In this document: in pieces, positions 1 to 8,359 of the stretch | Layout of the letters: every line of letters begins with the position of its first letter | Numbering within the stretch: position 1 is the first letter of the stretch | NCBI GenBank assembly: GCA_964558325.1 | Contig: CAZLCX010000009.1 | Location: 1-64,000 of the forward strand | Length of the DNA stretch: 64,000 nt | Source of the DNA: Halonatronomonas sp964558325 | GTDB taxonomy: Bacteria > Bacillota > Halanaerobiia > Halanaerobiales > Halarsenatibacteraceae | Direction of reading: 5' to 3' | Notes under the pieces: model-generated | Told to the model about the DNA's origin: nothing | The model's database searches: none | What the model saw: the letters and a program-made list of their open reading frames with translations, nothing else | Program-made: the position numbers and the translations under genes

Positions 1-745
1 CTATCTGATTAAGGCCTAAATCTGATATCTCCATTTCTTTTTGAGGAACGAAAACTATGTTTTTGTTAATCTCGGGCAGGGCTTCCAGGTTTAGATCTGC
101 CTCTTTCCTGCCCTTTTCTAAAAAGATTATTCTATCAGCAAGCTGACTGACTTCGCTAAAATTATGGCTGGTAAATAAAAGAGTAATATCTTCTTCCTCT
201 TTATACCAGCAGAGCCTGGCTAAAAGCCTCTGCCTGACCAGTATATCAAGCCCTGTTGTCGGCTCATCAAGAATTATTAAAGAGGGCTCATTTACCATTG
301 CAGATGCAAGCTTAACCAGCTGGAGCTCTCCCCGGGAAAGCAGTTTTATTTCTTTATCCAGCTTAATATTTTCTTTTCTGATAATATTAAATGCTTTATC
401 TGGATCAACCCCACTATTATAGAGACTTGCTGCCAGTTCTATAGTTTCCCTGACAGTTAGATTGGGATATAGTCTATAATCTCCACTTAAGTAAGATATT
501 CTTTCCTTAATCTCTGGATGGGCTGTTAGGTCCCTGCCAAATAGTTCAATCCTGCCTGAAGTTGGCTGATATATTCCCAGGATTAATTTAATTAAAGAGG
601 TCTTGCCAGAACCATTTTTCCCTACAATTGCAACAGTTTCATCTAATGGCTGGCTGAGGCTCAAATTATCGATAATAGTCTGGTCATTAATTATTTTTGT
701 TAAATTCTTTATTTTCACAGCTATCTTCCGATTATTGATATTCAT
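1..745 (-). CDS. ABC transporter ATP-binding protein (3' end outside the window)
   Basis: The frame is open from an ATG at 745 to the window edge, about 248 codons. It shows Walker A (GKNGSGKT, residues ~39-46), a signature loop with LSRGE in place of LSGGQ, and Walker B followed by the D-loop (ILDEPTTGLD). An H-loop histidine lies in TSHNF. The usual Q-loop glutamine appears replaced (YLSGDYRLYPN). Such cytoplasmic ATPases energise a membrane partner, here outside the window, so import or export cannot be decided. An AGGTGAT ribosome site lies about 8 nt before the ATG, and a promoter and the preceding terminator sit just upstream, so it starts its own unit. Substrate unknown. Confidence 0.85.
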   Translation of the reverse strand, partial: MNINNRKIAVKIKNLTKIINDQTIIDNLSLSQPLDETVAIVGKNGSGKTSLIKLILGIYQPTSGRIELFGRDLTAHPEIKERISYLSGDYRLYPNLTVRETIELAASLYNSGVDPDKAFNIIRKENIKLDKEIKLLSRGELQLVKLASAMVNEPSLIILDEPTTGLDILVRQRLLARLCWYKEEEDITLLFTSHNFSEVSQLADRIIFLEKGRKEADLNLEALPEINKNIVFVPQKEMEISDLGLNQI

Positions 746-766
746 ATATTATCACCTGATTTCTTT

Positions 767-795
767 AGTTTATTCCCTATTAATATATTATTCAA
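767..795 (-). promoter_or_regulatory. Candidate sigma-A promoter for the ABC ATPase gene
   Basis: On the minus strand TTGAAT (790-795) and TAAACT (767-772) are 17 bp apart. They lie between the terminator of the desaturase genes and the ATPase start at 745. Spacing is ideal, hexamers are moderate. Confidence 0.45.
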
Positions 796-810
796 TAGAA
801 AAATAAATTT

Positions 811-829
811 CCCTGCCTGAGCGGCAGGG
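811..829 (-). terminator. Rho-independent terminator after the desaturase genes
   Basis: A perfect 7-bp GC-rich stem (CCCTGCC/GGCAGGG) with a 5-nt loop is followed on the minus strand by a T-rich tract. It lies about 60 bp past the stop of the second CrtI gene. Confidence 0.8.
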
Positions 830-889
830 AATGGCAGACAGCTAACCAGACTTTGTAGCCTGATTAAAATAAATAGCTATTATATATAA

Positions 890-2338
890 TTAGACCAGGT
901 GTTGATAGACATCTTCTTTAAACTTCTGTTCAAGGGTATCGAGATGATCAAAACTATAGCTTAAACCATGCTTTTTTGCCAGAAGATTAGCAGTTATTCT
1001 TCCAGATTCATAAATTGTCGGTAAACCGCTGCCTGGATTGGTACCTCCCCCAACCAGCCAGATATTTTCAAACTCTTCAAAATCATTATGAGGCCTGAAA
1101 ATCAACATCTGCCTGAGATTATGGCCTAAATTAAAGGTCGCTCCATAACCAACATTCATCTGAGTATTCCAGTCTACAGGAGTTATCATTTTCTCAACCT
1201 TTATATGATTTCTAATATTGCTTATGCCGGCCCTCTCCTCCAGTAAATCAAGCATCTGTTCTTTAAATGATTCTGCTTCCTTCGCCCAGTCAATCTCTCC
1301 CTTTAAATTAGCAGTCGGAACCAGCAGATACATTGCTGAATGGCCCTGAGGTGCCAGGCTTTCATCTGTAACTGTCGGATTCTGAAGGTAAAATGATGGG
1401 TCATTAGAAAGAACTTTCTCAGATTCAATCTCCAGGAAGTTCTTTTCATAATCGTCAGCTATAAAGACATTATGGTGCTTTAAGTGACCATAACTTTCAT
1501 CAAGGCCAAGATATAACATGAAAGTCGAACAGGAATAATTCTTTTTATCCAGCCTGCTATCTGAATATTTTCTCCGTTTTTCATTAGGAATTAAATTCTG
1601 CATCGCCCAGGAAAAGTCAGCATTAAGCACTATTTCATCATATTGATGAAGTTTATTATCTATTATAAGTCCAGTGGCCTTCTGACCATCTATCCTGATT
1701 TCTTCGACTTCTGATTCCAGGATTATCCTGCCTCCCAGTTCTTTAAAGAGCTCAGCCATGGCAGCTGCCAGCTGATTTAAGCCTCCCATAACATGATAGA
1801 CTCCCCATTTATATTCTGTATAGGGCAGAATACTAAACATTGAAGGGCAATTAAATGGCGACATTCCCAGATATTTAGACTGGAATGTAAAGCCAACTTT
1901 AATCCTGTCATCATCAAAAAATCGCCCCAGGTCATCCCAGAGACTCCGCTGGGGGTTTAAAACCTTCAGTAATCTAAAGATATCTTTATTTAAAAGGTCG
2001 CCAAAGGAATTATACGGGCGCTGCAAGACTGGCAGAGTATAGCGCATCTTCTTTTCGTTATCTTTCATATAACGGTCATAGCCCTCTGCGTCCTCTGGAT
2101 TGATCGAGCTAATCGATTCCTTAACTTTATCCCTGTTGAATGAAGGTTCCATTGAATTTCCATCAGCAAACCAGAGTTTATAATACGGGTCCATCATCTT
2201 CAACTCAACATAATCATGAAGGTTTTTACCAGCTGCTGCAAAAATCTCTTCCAGAATAAAGGGCATCATAAAGAAGGTCGGACCAATATCAAATTTATAG
2301 CCACCCTTTTCCAGATAACTATTTCTGCCACCAACTCT
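890..2338 (-). CDS. CrtI-family phytoene desaturase, downstream copy (5' end lost in gap)
   Basis: 482 codons remain before the gap. The fragment opens at the second half of the FAD-binding region (VGGRNSYLEKGGYKFDIGPT) and ends with the family C-terminal motif (WLVGGGTNPGSGLPTIYESG). Against its upstream neighbour, only about 36 N-terminal residues holding the GxGxxG dinucleotide motif are missing. CrtI enzymes introduce double bonds into phytoene or diapophytoene at the membrane; related members are oxygenases, saturases or isomerases, so the substrate is not settled. No phytoene or squalene synthase is nearby. It probably forms one transcript with the upstream copy and ends at the 811-829 terminator. 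An apparent single 945-residue frame through the Ns is an artefact. Confidence 0.8.
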   Translation of the reverse strand, partial: RVGGRNSYLEKGGYKFDIGPTFFMMPFILEEIFAAAGKNLHDYVELKMMDPYYKLWFADGNSMEPSFNRDKVKESISSINPEDAEGYDRYMKDNEKKMRYTLPVLQRPYNSFGDLLNKDIFRLLKVLNPQRSLWDDLGRFFDDDRIKVGFTFQSKYLGMSPFNCPSMFSILPYTEYKWGVYHVMGGLNQLAAAMAELFKELGGRIILESEVEEIRIDGQKATGLIIDNKLHQYDEIVLNADFSWAMQNLIPNEKRRKYSDSRLDKKNYSCSTFMLYLGLDESYGHLKHHNVFIADDYEKNFLEIESEKVLSNDPSFYLQNPTVTDESLAPQGHSAMYLLVPTANLKGEIDWAKEAESFKEQMLDLLEERAGISNIRNHIKVEKMITPVDWNTQMNVGYGATFNLGHNLRQMLIFRPHNDFEEFENIWLVGGGTNPGSGLPTIYESGRITANLLAKKHGLSYSFDHLDTLEQKFKEDVYQHLV

Positions 2339-2438
2339 NNNNNNNNNNNNNNNNNNNNNNNNNNNNNNNNNNNNNNNNNNNNNNNNNNNNNNNNNNNNNN
2401 NNNNNNNNNNNNNNNNNNNNNNNNNNNNNNNNNNNNNN
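2339..2438. other. 100-N scaffold gap between two desaturase genes
   Basis: Exactly 100 Ns, a placeholder length. The missing C-terminus of the upstream gene (about 70-80 residues) and N-terminus of the downstream gene (about 36) would need roughly 330 bp if both are intact, so the true gap is probably longer than drawn. Confidence 0.95.
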
Positions 2439-3727
2439 GAATAATAATTGCTCTGAATATCTTCAGGAACCCATTCATCTTCAACTATTATGTGCTCCCT
2501 GAGGTCATCCAGGCCATTCCGTTCCAGTTTATCCAGAACTCTTTCCTTTAAGGCATCATAATCTTCTCTGCTAAAACTTCCTCTGCCTAAATGGGGAATA
2601 TGGGGCAATACCTTTATATTCTCACAACCTGCAGGTGCCTGGCCAGAATCGGTCTGGCTTGATGCCACCAGATAAATCGTTGGATCCTCTGGCAGTTTAT
2701 AATCCTGAAAAACCGAAGCAAAGTGTTTCTCTGGCTCTTTTGAAAAGAAGAAATTATGATGGGCCAGATTATTATAGCGGCGGTCAACTCCTAAATGAAG
2801 AACATAACCTGAACAGGCTGGTTCAAATTTCTGATATTCCTTTTCTATCTCTGGTTCAACCAGCAGATCCCGATAGAAAGGAATAACTTCCATATTAGAG
2901 ACCAGGTAATCACTTTTAATTAACTGGCCATCCTCGAGAATAATCCCATCGATGCTGTCCCCAGATTTTTCTATGCCAACTACCTCGCTGCCGGTATTGA
3001 GTTCTAAATTATCAATCCCGGCTGCCAGCTGCTGAAGGGCTTCAGAAATCTTAAAGAGGCCTCCTGGTACATACCAGAGTCCGTATTTATATTGAATATA
3101 GGGCAGCATATTTAACACTGCCGGCGCCTGATAGGGCGAGGAGCCGACATACTTTATAAAGAAATTATAAATATGCTGAAGATAGGGGTTATTAATCCTT
3201 TTCTCGACACCAGCAGCCATCGTCGAAAAGTAATCCAGCCCAAAAAAGGCTTTAATCGGACCATAAAACTTTAAAACCTCTCCCAGGGTATCAAGGCCTT
3301 CAGCAAAATAACCTTCTTCTACTAGCTCGCTAATTCCACCTGCATAATCAAGATATTCTTCAATATCATTTATATCATTGGAAGTTAACTCCTGATTCTG
3401 CTCAAGCATTTCATCTAAATCTGAATAGAGATCAATTATAGTGCCATCCTCAAAGATTGAACGCCATTCTAAATCCAGTCTTTCAATCTCTAAAAATTGA
3501 TCCATCTCCTGACCGTGAAGCTCAAATAGCCGTCTAAATATATGGGGCATCGTTAAAATTGAAGGTCCCAGATCAAAACTAAATCCCTCAATAGTGGTCT
3601 GGTTAAGCTTACCCCCCAGGTGCTGGTTTTTCTCAAAAAGCCTAACCTGATGGCCATCTGCAGCCAGAGATATCGCCGCTGAAAGCCCTCCAAGTCCACC
3701 GCCTATTACTGTGATTGTCTTTGTCAT
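2439..3727 (-). CDS. CrtI-family phytoene desaturase, upstream copy (3' end lost in gap)
   Basis: The start is an ATG at 3727 with AAGGAG about 9 nt before it. The N-terminus has the Rossmann FAD motif (VIGGGLGGLSAA, residues 7-18), then LFEKN and the GGK...FSFDLGPS segment typical of CrtI/CrtN. 429 residues are present; the family is about 490-500 long, and the C-terminal FAD-contact segment (VGGxxxPGxGxP) falls in the gap. Paired CrtI paralogues are known in C30 and C40 carotenoid clusters, where one desaturates and the other modifies the product; which does which cannot be read here. Carotenoid genes in a strict anaerobe are unexpected, so a different isoprenoid substrate is possible. Confidence 0.82.
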
Positions 3728-3791
3728 TTAGATTACTCCTTCCAGCAAAAATGGAGAATCCAGCTCTCATGATAGTTTAGAAATAATCAAA

Positions 3792-3864
3792 ATTACTTAT
3801 AAATAACCGATATTACTTATCTAAATATATTCATTATATTATTATATTCTTTATCTAATCACAA
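3792..3864 (-). promoter_or_regulatory. Candidate promoter and phased direct repeats before the desaturases
   Basis: Minus strand TTGTGA (3859-3864) and TAATAT (3836-3841) are 17 bp apart. Just downstream lie two identical 9-bp repeats, ATTACTTAT on the plus strand, at 3792-3800 and 3812-3820. They are exactly 20 bp apart, so on the same helix face, as expected for an operator near the transcription start. The regulator is unknown. Confidence 0.35.
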
Positions 3865-3911
3865 ACTCCTGCAAAAAGAGGAATTAATATTAGTAATTTT
3901 TATGATTAAGG

Positions 3912-5534
3912 TTAAAAGGCTGCCACAGTCCCGTCTGTTCTGGGCTCAGTAGCTCCTGCCAGCACCCCTGTGTTTTCATCTTTCCAGATTATCTGACCAC
4001 GGCCAAAGCTGCCTGATGATAATGAAACCTGGATCTCATGGCCTCTTTCTGCTAAAAGCCTGGCTTCCCTTGCTGGAAAATTGTTTTCAACTTTAATCTT
4101 TTTACCTTCAGTCCACTGCCAGCGGGGAGCATCGAGAGCCGCCTGGGGATTAAAACCTCTATCGATTGTATTCATTACAACCTGAAGATGACCCTGAGGC
4201 TGCATAAAACCACCCATAACTCCAAAGGGACCGATTGGCTGACCATCTTTCGTCATGAAGCCTGGAATAATTGTATGATAGGTTCTTTTACCAGGTTCCA
4301 GGCTGTTCTCATGCTCTGGGTCAAGGCTAAAGGTATGTCCCCGGTTTTGCAGTGCAATTCCTGTACCAGGCACAACAATCCCTGAACCAAAGCCCATATA
4401 ATTGCTCTGGATAAAGGAGACCATCTGGCCATCTCGATCAGCTGCTGCCAGATAAACAGTTCCTCCCTCAGGCGGCTGACCAGGTTCTGGAGTTAATGCC
4501 TTCTCAGCAATTAATCTACTCCTTTTTTCTGCGTAAGCCTGACTTAACAGCTCTTCTGGTTTTAATGACATCTTTTCAGGATCAGTTATATATTTCTGCC
4601 CATCAGCAAAGGCCAGTTTCAGGGCCTCAATCGATTTATGATATTTTTCTAACTGGCTTAAACCTTCTAACTTAAATTCTTTTAAGATATTTAAAGCTAT
4701 TAATGCAATAATCCCCTGGCCATTAGGTGGCAGCTCCCAGATCTCATAACCACGATAATTAACAGAAATTGGATCCACCCATTCTGGCTTAAAGCTGGCC
4801 AGATCTTCACCTCTAATAAACCCATTATGTTTTTCTGAAAATTCTCCTATTTTTTCTGCGATTTCGCCATTATAAAAACTTTCTGCCCCGGTATGGGCTA
4901 TTGATTTCAAGGTTTCAGCATGATCATATGAACGCCAGATTTCACCAGCTTTCGGCGCATTATCATTTTTATCTGTAAAGGTTTTAAACCAGCCTGCAAA
5001 TTCATCACCATCAAGATTTTTCTTATAAACTTCAACTGCTCGCTGCCAGGCGGCAGCTGTTACTGGCGAGACTGGAAAACCATTCTCAGCATAACGGATG
5101 GCTTCACTGAGCACTTCAATTAATGGCAGTTTGCCAAAGCGATAATTAAGAGCCGCCCAGGCTGCCGGGGCACCAGGGACAGTGACTGGAGTCAGGCCAT
5201 ATTTAGGCATCTCCCCATGACCAAGTTCCCTGACCTTTTCTCTGGATATACCTGCCGGAGCCTGGCCACTGCTATTAAGCCCGTGGAGCTTTCCATCTAT
5301 CCAGACTATGGCAAAGGCATCAGAGCCGATTCCATTAGATGTCGGTTCTAAAACTGTTAACGCCGCAGCTGTGGCAACAGCCGCATCGACTGCATTGCCG
5401 CCCCGACGGAGCACCGAGAGTCCGGCCTGAGCTGCCAGGGGCTGAGAAGTTGCAACCATGCCGTTTTTGCCGAAAACTGTCATTCTCTGAGACTTGTAAG
5501 GATTATCAAGATAATTAAATTTATTTAATTTCAT
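3912..5534 (-). CDS. ggt: Gamma-glutamyltransferase, cytoplasmic YwrD-like type
   Basis: This 540-residue protein matches the whole GGT fold. It has the autoprocessing site with nucleophile Thr359 in GGTVYLAAADRDG, the upstream NSSGQAPAG segment, and GVMGGFMQPQGH near the small-subunit glycine loop. The enzyme cleaves itself at that Thr and then hydrolyses or transfers gamma-glutamyl groups. There is no signal peptide, unlike periplasmic E. coli Ggt, so it should act in the cytoplasm. The ATG at 5534 is chosen because GGAGG sits 8 nt before it; a TTG five codons earlier would lie inside that ribosome site. A small ORF ends just 1 nt before this ATG. The muropeptide salvage genes nearby suggest a role in gamma-glutamyl peptide use, which is inference. 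Confidence 0.92.
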   Translation of the reverse strand: MKLNKFNYLDNPYKSQRMTVFGKNGMVATSQPLAAQAGLSVLRRGGNAVDAAVATAAALTVLEPTSNGIGSDAFAIVWIDGKLHGLNSSGQAPAGISREKVRELGHGEMPKYGLTPVTVPGAPAAWAALNYRFGKLPLIEVLSEAIRYAENGFPVSPVTAAAWQRAVEVYKKNLDGDEFAGWFKTFTDKNDNAPKAGEIWRSYDHAETLKSIAHTGAESFYNGEIAEKIGEFSEKHNGFIRGEDLASFKPEWVDPISVNYRGYEIWELPPNGQGIIALIALNILKEFKLEGLSQLEKYHKSIEALKLAFADGQKYITDPEKMSLKPEELLSQAYAEKRSRLIAEKALTPEPGQPPEGGTVYLAAADRDGQMVSFIQSNYMGFGSGIVVPGTGIALQNRGHTFSLDPEHENSLEPGKRTYHTIIPGFMTKDGQPIGPFGVMGGFMQPQGHLQVVMNTIDRGFNPQAALDAPRWQWTEGKKIKVENNFPAREARLLAERGHEIQVSLSSGSFGRGQIIWKDENTGVLAGATEPRTDGTVAAF

Positions 5535-5535
5535 T

Positions 5536-5664
5536 TTATCTGCCTCCAATTAATATAGTCATTAACTGAGATAATAAACAAATAGTTGAAGTTGATAAAA
5601 GCATTCTTTTTATATACAAAATAAAATTCCTCCTACTTATGATATTGGTACTATCATAATTCAT
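5536..5664 (-). CDS. Possible leader peptide or small membrane protein before ggt
   Basis: A frame of up to 42 codons runs from an ATG at 5664 to a TAA at 5536-5538, 1 nt before the ggt ATG. An internal TTG at 5619 has a perfect AGGAGG about 9 nt upstream and would give a 27-residue peptide. That part has a hydrophobic core (MLLSTSTICLLSQLMTILIG). Its last codons contain the ggt ribosome site, so translation of this frame would disturb or couple ggt initiation. No homologue is recognised. It may be a leader, a small membrane protein or chance, but the strong orphan Shine-Dalgarno is hard to explain otherwise. Confidence 0.35.
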   Translation of the reverse strand: MNYDSTNIISRRNFILYIKRMLLSTSTICLLSQLMTILIGGR

Positions 5665-5678
5665 TAAATTTATGAATT
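5637..5678. promoter_or_regulatory. Two adjacent inverted repeats upstream of ggt
   Basis: The first is TTATGATA-N7-TATCATAA (5637-5659), with perfect 8-bp arms. The second is AATTCAT-N7-ATGAATT (5658-5678), with perfect 7-bp arms. Their centres are 20 bp apart, two helical turns. They lie between the upstream terminator and the leader ORF ribosome site, where a repressor of ggt would bind. Confidence 0.45.
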
Positions 5679-5757
5679 CTCCTGCATTTAATGAAAAATA
5701 TTCTTAAAAACTAAAGCTGATTTCCTTATAAAACTGATTTTTCAATTACAAATCAAA

Positions 5758-5780
5758 ACCACCCTCAAAATAAGGGTGGT
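5758..5780 (-). terminator. Rho-independent terminator after the zinc-ribbon gene
   Basis: A perfect 8-bp stem (ACCACCCT/AGGGTGGT) with a 7-nt loop is followed on the minus strand by TTTTGATTTG. It ends the fumC/zinc-ribbon unit. Confidence 0.75.
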
Positions 5781-5789
5781 AGAAAAATG

Positions 5790-5966
5790 TCAATCAATTT
5801 TATCTTCTGCATTTGTTTGAAACCTGTGTTTCTCAAAATCTTCTTTTGAGTAATAAAGTTCTAAAATTGCTTTACATTCTGCACAGGTTTCTTCTTCTTT
5901 AGGATCTATAGTTGCTGCTGTATAATATTCTGCTCCACATTCAGGACATCTAAACCAGGTAGGCAT
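5790..5966 (-). CDS. Small zinc-ribbon protein
   Basis: 58 residues with two CxxC knuckles (CPEC near residue 7, CAEC near residue 29), which should bind one structural zinc. The rest is acidic and charged, with no catalytic motif. The ATG at 5966 is chosen because AAGGAG lies 9 nt upstream; a TTG three codons earlier abuts that site. It follows fumC by about 50 bp on the same strand and shares its terminator, so the two are probably co-transcribed. Such ribbons can be regulators, RNA binders or adaptors; nothing here decides between them. Confidence 0.7.
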   Translation of the reverse strand: MPTWFRCPECGAEYYTAATIDPKEEETCAECKAILELYYSKEDFEKHRFQTNAEDKID

Positions 5967-6017
5967 AGTTATCAACTCCTTACTATTATGGAATAGAACT
6001 AAAATGTTAAGCCAGTA

Positions 6018-7403
6018 TTAAATCATACTGGCAGGGTCTATATTTCCCTCAAATTCTTCTTTAGTTAGATAGCCTTCCCCAACAGCTACCTCCTTTAAAG
6101 TCCTGTCTTCCCTGTGAGCTTTATTGGCAATCTCAGCAGCCTTCTCATAACCAATCAATGGCGTCAGTGCGGTTACCAGCATCAATGAACGGTTAAGATA
6201 TTTTTCTAATTTTTCTGATAAAGGTTTAAGGCCCTGCAGACATCTCTTTTCAAATGAATTCAAAGCATCTGCCAGGAGATTAATACTCTGCAATAGATTA
6301 TAAACCATAACCGGTTTGGCCACATTCAACTCAAAATTACCGCTGGATCCTGCCAGATTTATTACAGTATCATTTCCAAGAACCTGATAGGAGACCTGGA
6401 GTAAGGCCTCCGCCTGAGTGGGATTAACCTTACCTGGCATAATTGAACTTCCTGGCTCATTGGCTGGAATTTCAATCTCCCCCAGTCCACAACGGGGTCC
6501 TGAGGCCAGCCAGCGGATATCATTAGCAATTTTAATTAGACTGGCAGCAATTGTTTTCAGGGCACCACTGCAATTAACAAGGCTATCATGGGCAGCAATA
6601 GCTTCAAATTTATTTGAAGCCGGTTTAAAATTAAGACCGGTCAGCTGATTGAGATACCTAACAACAACTGAATCAAACCCCTCTGGGGCATTCAGGCCTG
6701 TGCCTACTGCAGTTCCCCCAATTGCAAGCTCTTTTAAATGCTCAAGGCTGTCTTCAAGGTGAACAAGACCATGTTTTATCTGACTGGCATACCCTGAAAA
6801 CTCCTGGCCCAGGCTGACTGGAGTCGCATCCATCAGGTGAGTCCTTCCAGTCTTAATCTGGTCTGAAAATTTCTCGGATTTCTCCTCTAAAGTCTCATAA
6901 AACCTATTTAACGCCGGGATTAATTTATCCTCAACAGCCAGAGTAGCTGCTAATGACATTGCTGTAGGAAAAGTATCATTTGATGACTGAGACATATTGA
7001 CATCATCATTTGGATGGAGAGGATTATGGGAGCCTGGTTCAAAGCCTGCAAGCTCTGAAGCCCGATTACTGATAACCTCATTGATATTCATATTGGTCTG
7101 AGTTCCAGACCCGGTCTGCCAGACAACTAAGGGAAAATGCTCATCCAACTCGCCGGTAATTATCTCATGACTGACTTTTTCTATCAGTTCCAACTTATCC
7201 TCTGACAGCCTGCCCAGTTCATGATTAGCCCTGGCAGCAGCCAGTTTAATCTTGCCATAGGCCTTAATAACTTCTTCTGGAATCTTTTCACTGCCAATTG
7301 GAAAATTATTTCTTGAACGTTCTGTCTGGGCCCCATAATAGGCCTTTTCAGGAACCTTAACTTCACCTAACGAATCCTGCTCTATCCTAAACTCTGAATC
7401 CAT
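6018..7403 (-). CDS. fumC: Class II fumarate hydratase
   Basis: 461 residues, the usual length for the iron-independent fumarase, a cytoplasmic homotetramer that interconverts fumarate and malate. The superfamily signature with the catalytic serine loop is present (GSSIMPGKVNP), as are SSNDTFPTAM, TGRTHLMDATPV and GTAVGTGLNAP. The ATG at 7403 follows a GGGGGAAG ribosome site. Aspartase and argininosuccinate lyase share the signature, but the SSNDTFPTAM and TGRTHLMDATPV blocks fit fumarase. It has its own promoter at 7468-7497 and runs into the zinc-ribbon gene. Confidence 0.95.
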   Translation of the reverse strand: MDSEFRIEQDSLGEVKVPEKAYYGAQTERSRNNFPIGSEKIPEEVIKAYGKIKLAAARANHELGRLSEDKLELIEKVSHEIITGELDEHFPLVVWQTGSGTQTNMNINEVISNRASELAGFEPGSHNPLHPNDDVNMSQSSNDTFPTAMSLAATLAVEDKLIPALNRFYETLEEKSEKFSDQIKTGRTHLMDATPVSLGQEFSGYASQIKHGLVHLEDSLEHLKELAIGGTAVGTGLNAPEGFDSVVVRYLNQLTGLNFKPASNKFEAIAAHDSLVNCSGALKTIAASLIKIANDIRWLASGPRCGLGEIEIPANEPGSSIMPGKVNPTQAEALLQVSYQVLGNDTVINLAGSSGNFELNVAKPVMVYNLLQSINLLADALNSFEKRCLQGLKPLSEKLEKYLNRSLMLVTALTPLIGYEKAAEIANKAHREDRTLKEVAVGEGYLTKEEFEGNIDPASMI

Positions 7404-7467
7404 GAGTTTTCTTCCCCCTGTAATTTTATCTTATCATAATATTAGCATAATTAGTAATTCTACTTTA

Positions 7468-7497
7468 ATTATATACTAATATTTAGTAATTTAGCAA
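7468..7497 (-). promoter_or_regulatory. Promoter of fumC with a palindrome in the spacer
   Basis: Minus strand TTGCTA (7492-7497) and TATAAT (7468-7473) are 18 bp apart. The spacer contains TACTAA-tat-TTAGTA, and a further TTAGTAAT copy lies about 30 bp downstream, so a dyad-binding regulator is plausible. Confidence 0.6.
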
Positions 7498-7711
7498 ATT
7501 GAAAACAGAGAAACCAAAAGCACTGCTGATTAAAAAGAAAGGCTTGCTGAATATTATGCATATATTAAGTATTTTATTCATTAGCTCCTGAATTAATTGC
7601 TCTTGACCCCCTCTATACCCGACGGTTACCTGCTCCTATCTCTTTCCATATTTCACAAAGTACTTTATACCTCTCTTATAGCATAAATATACATCTAGAA
7701 TTTTTAAAAAG
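7498..7711. other. Intergenic stretch without a recognisable gene
   Basis: Between the fumC promoter and the next terminator no ORF of useful length is found. A short minus-strand frame around 7600-7680 reads KVLCEIWKEIGAGNRRV before a TAG and could be coding debris. No terminal repeat, RNA gene or second promoter is evident. Confidence 0.5.
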
Positions 7712-7737
7712 GCCCCTGCAGAAATAACTGCAGAGGC
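7712..7737 (-). terminator. Rho-independent terminator of the murR-to-nitroreductase operon
   Basis: A 10-bp stem (GCCTCTGCAG/CTGCAGGGGC on the minus strand, one G-U pair) with a 6-nt loop is followed by CTTTTT. It lies 80 bp past the nitroreductase stop. Confidence 0.85.
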
Positions 7738-7816
7738 AGAATTTATAAACCATTAAGACCAGGTTAAATCATAACTAAAACTGGATAAATCCTGTATTAA
7801 TCAAGCCTGAGCTGGT

Positions 7817-8356
7817 TTATTCAGGGACCTCATGGCCATACCGATTATAATGGACCTTATTATACGGCAGGTCATCAAGGTCATATTTCTCCTTCTCTTC
7901 ATCAGGATAGCCAAGAGCAATAATAGAATCAACCCTCAATTTATTAGGCAGATTCAATACCTCTTTTACATACTCTTCAGAATCACTGCCATCCTGCCGC
8001 TGTCTATTTCTAATCTGTATCCAGCAGGACCCAAGCTCTAAATCCAGAGCCTCCATCTGAATATTGGTAGCTGCAATTGAGCAGTCCTCAACCCAGACAT
8101 CACTCTCTTCCGGGTCTGCAGCAACCACAATTGCCAGGCTTGCTCCAGCCAGAAATGCTGAGCCACCGGCCTTGGCTTCAGCTAACTCCTGGAGTAAATC
8201 TTTATCATCTATCTGGACAAACTGCCAGGGCTGACTCCCCCGGGAAGTAGGTGAAAGTAAAGCTGCCTGTAGCAGAGACTGGACCTTCTCCCCCTCGATC
8301 TCCTGATTCTTATATTTACGAATGCTTCTCCGCTCTTCTAGTAATTTCATATACAT
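7817..8356 (-). CDS. Nitroreductase-family FMN oxidoreductase
   Basis: 179 residues with the family N-terminus (ERRSIRKYKNQEI) and the FMN-contact segment SPTSRGSQPWQFV. The C-terminal half has the usual LPNKLRVDSIIALGYP. These cytoplasmic flavoproteins use NAD(P)H to reduce nitro, quinone or enone compounds; the substrate is not visible. The ATG at 8356 is preceded by GGAGG and lies only 3 nt after the ptsI stop, so it is translationally coupled to ptsI and last in the operon. No functional link to the PTS or muropeptide genes is obvious. Confidence 0.85.
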   Translation of the reverse strand: MYMKLLEERRSIRKYKNQEIEGEKVQSLLQAALLSPTSRGSQPWQFVQIDDKDLLQELAEAKAGGSAFLAGASLAIVVAADPEESDVWVEDCSIAATNIQMEALDLELGSCWIQIRNRQRQDGSDSEEYVKEVLNLPNKLRVDSIIALGYPDEEKEKYDLDDLPYNKVHYNRYGHEVPE

Positions 8357-8359
8357 AAT

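Noticed and set aside
2635..2886. Plus-strand ORF of 83 codons opposite the upstream desaturase
   Set aside because: It is the antisense shadow of a well-supported CrtI gene, with no ribosome site or recognisable protein features.
890..3727. A single 945-residue double CrtI protein
   Set aside because: The continuity depends on 100 placeholder Ns; each half has its own start or end landmarks, and the missing parts need more than 100 bp.
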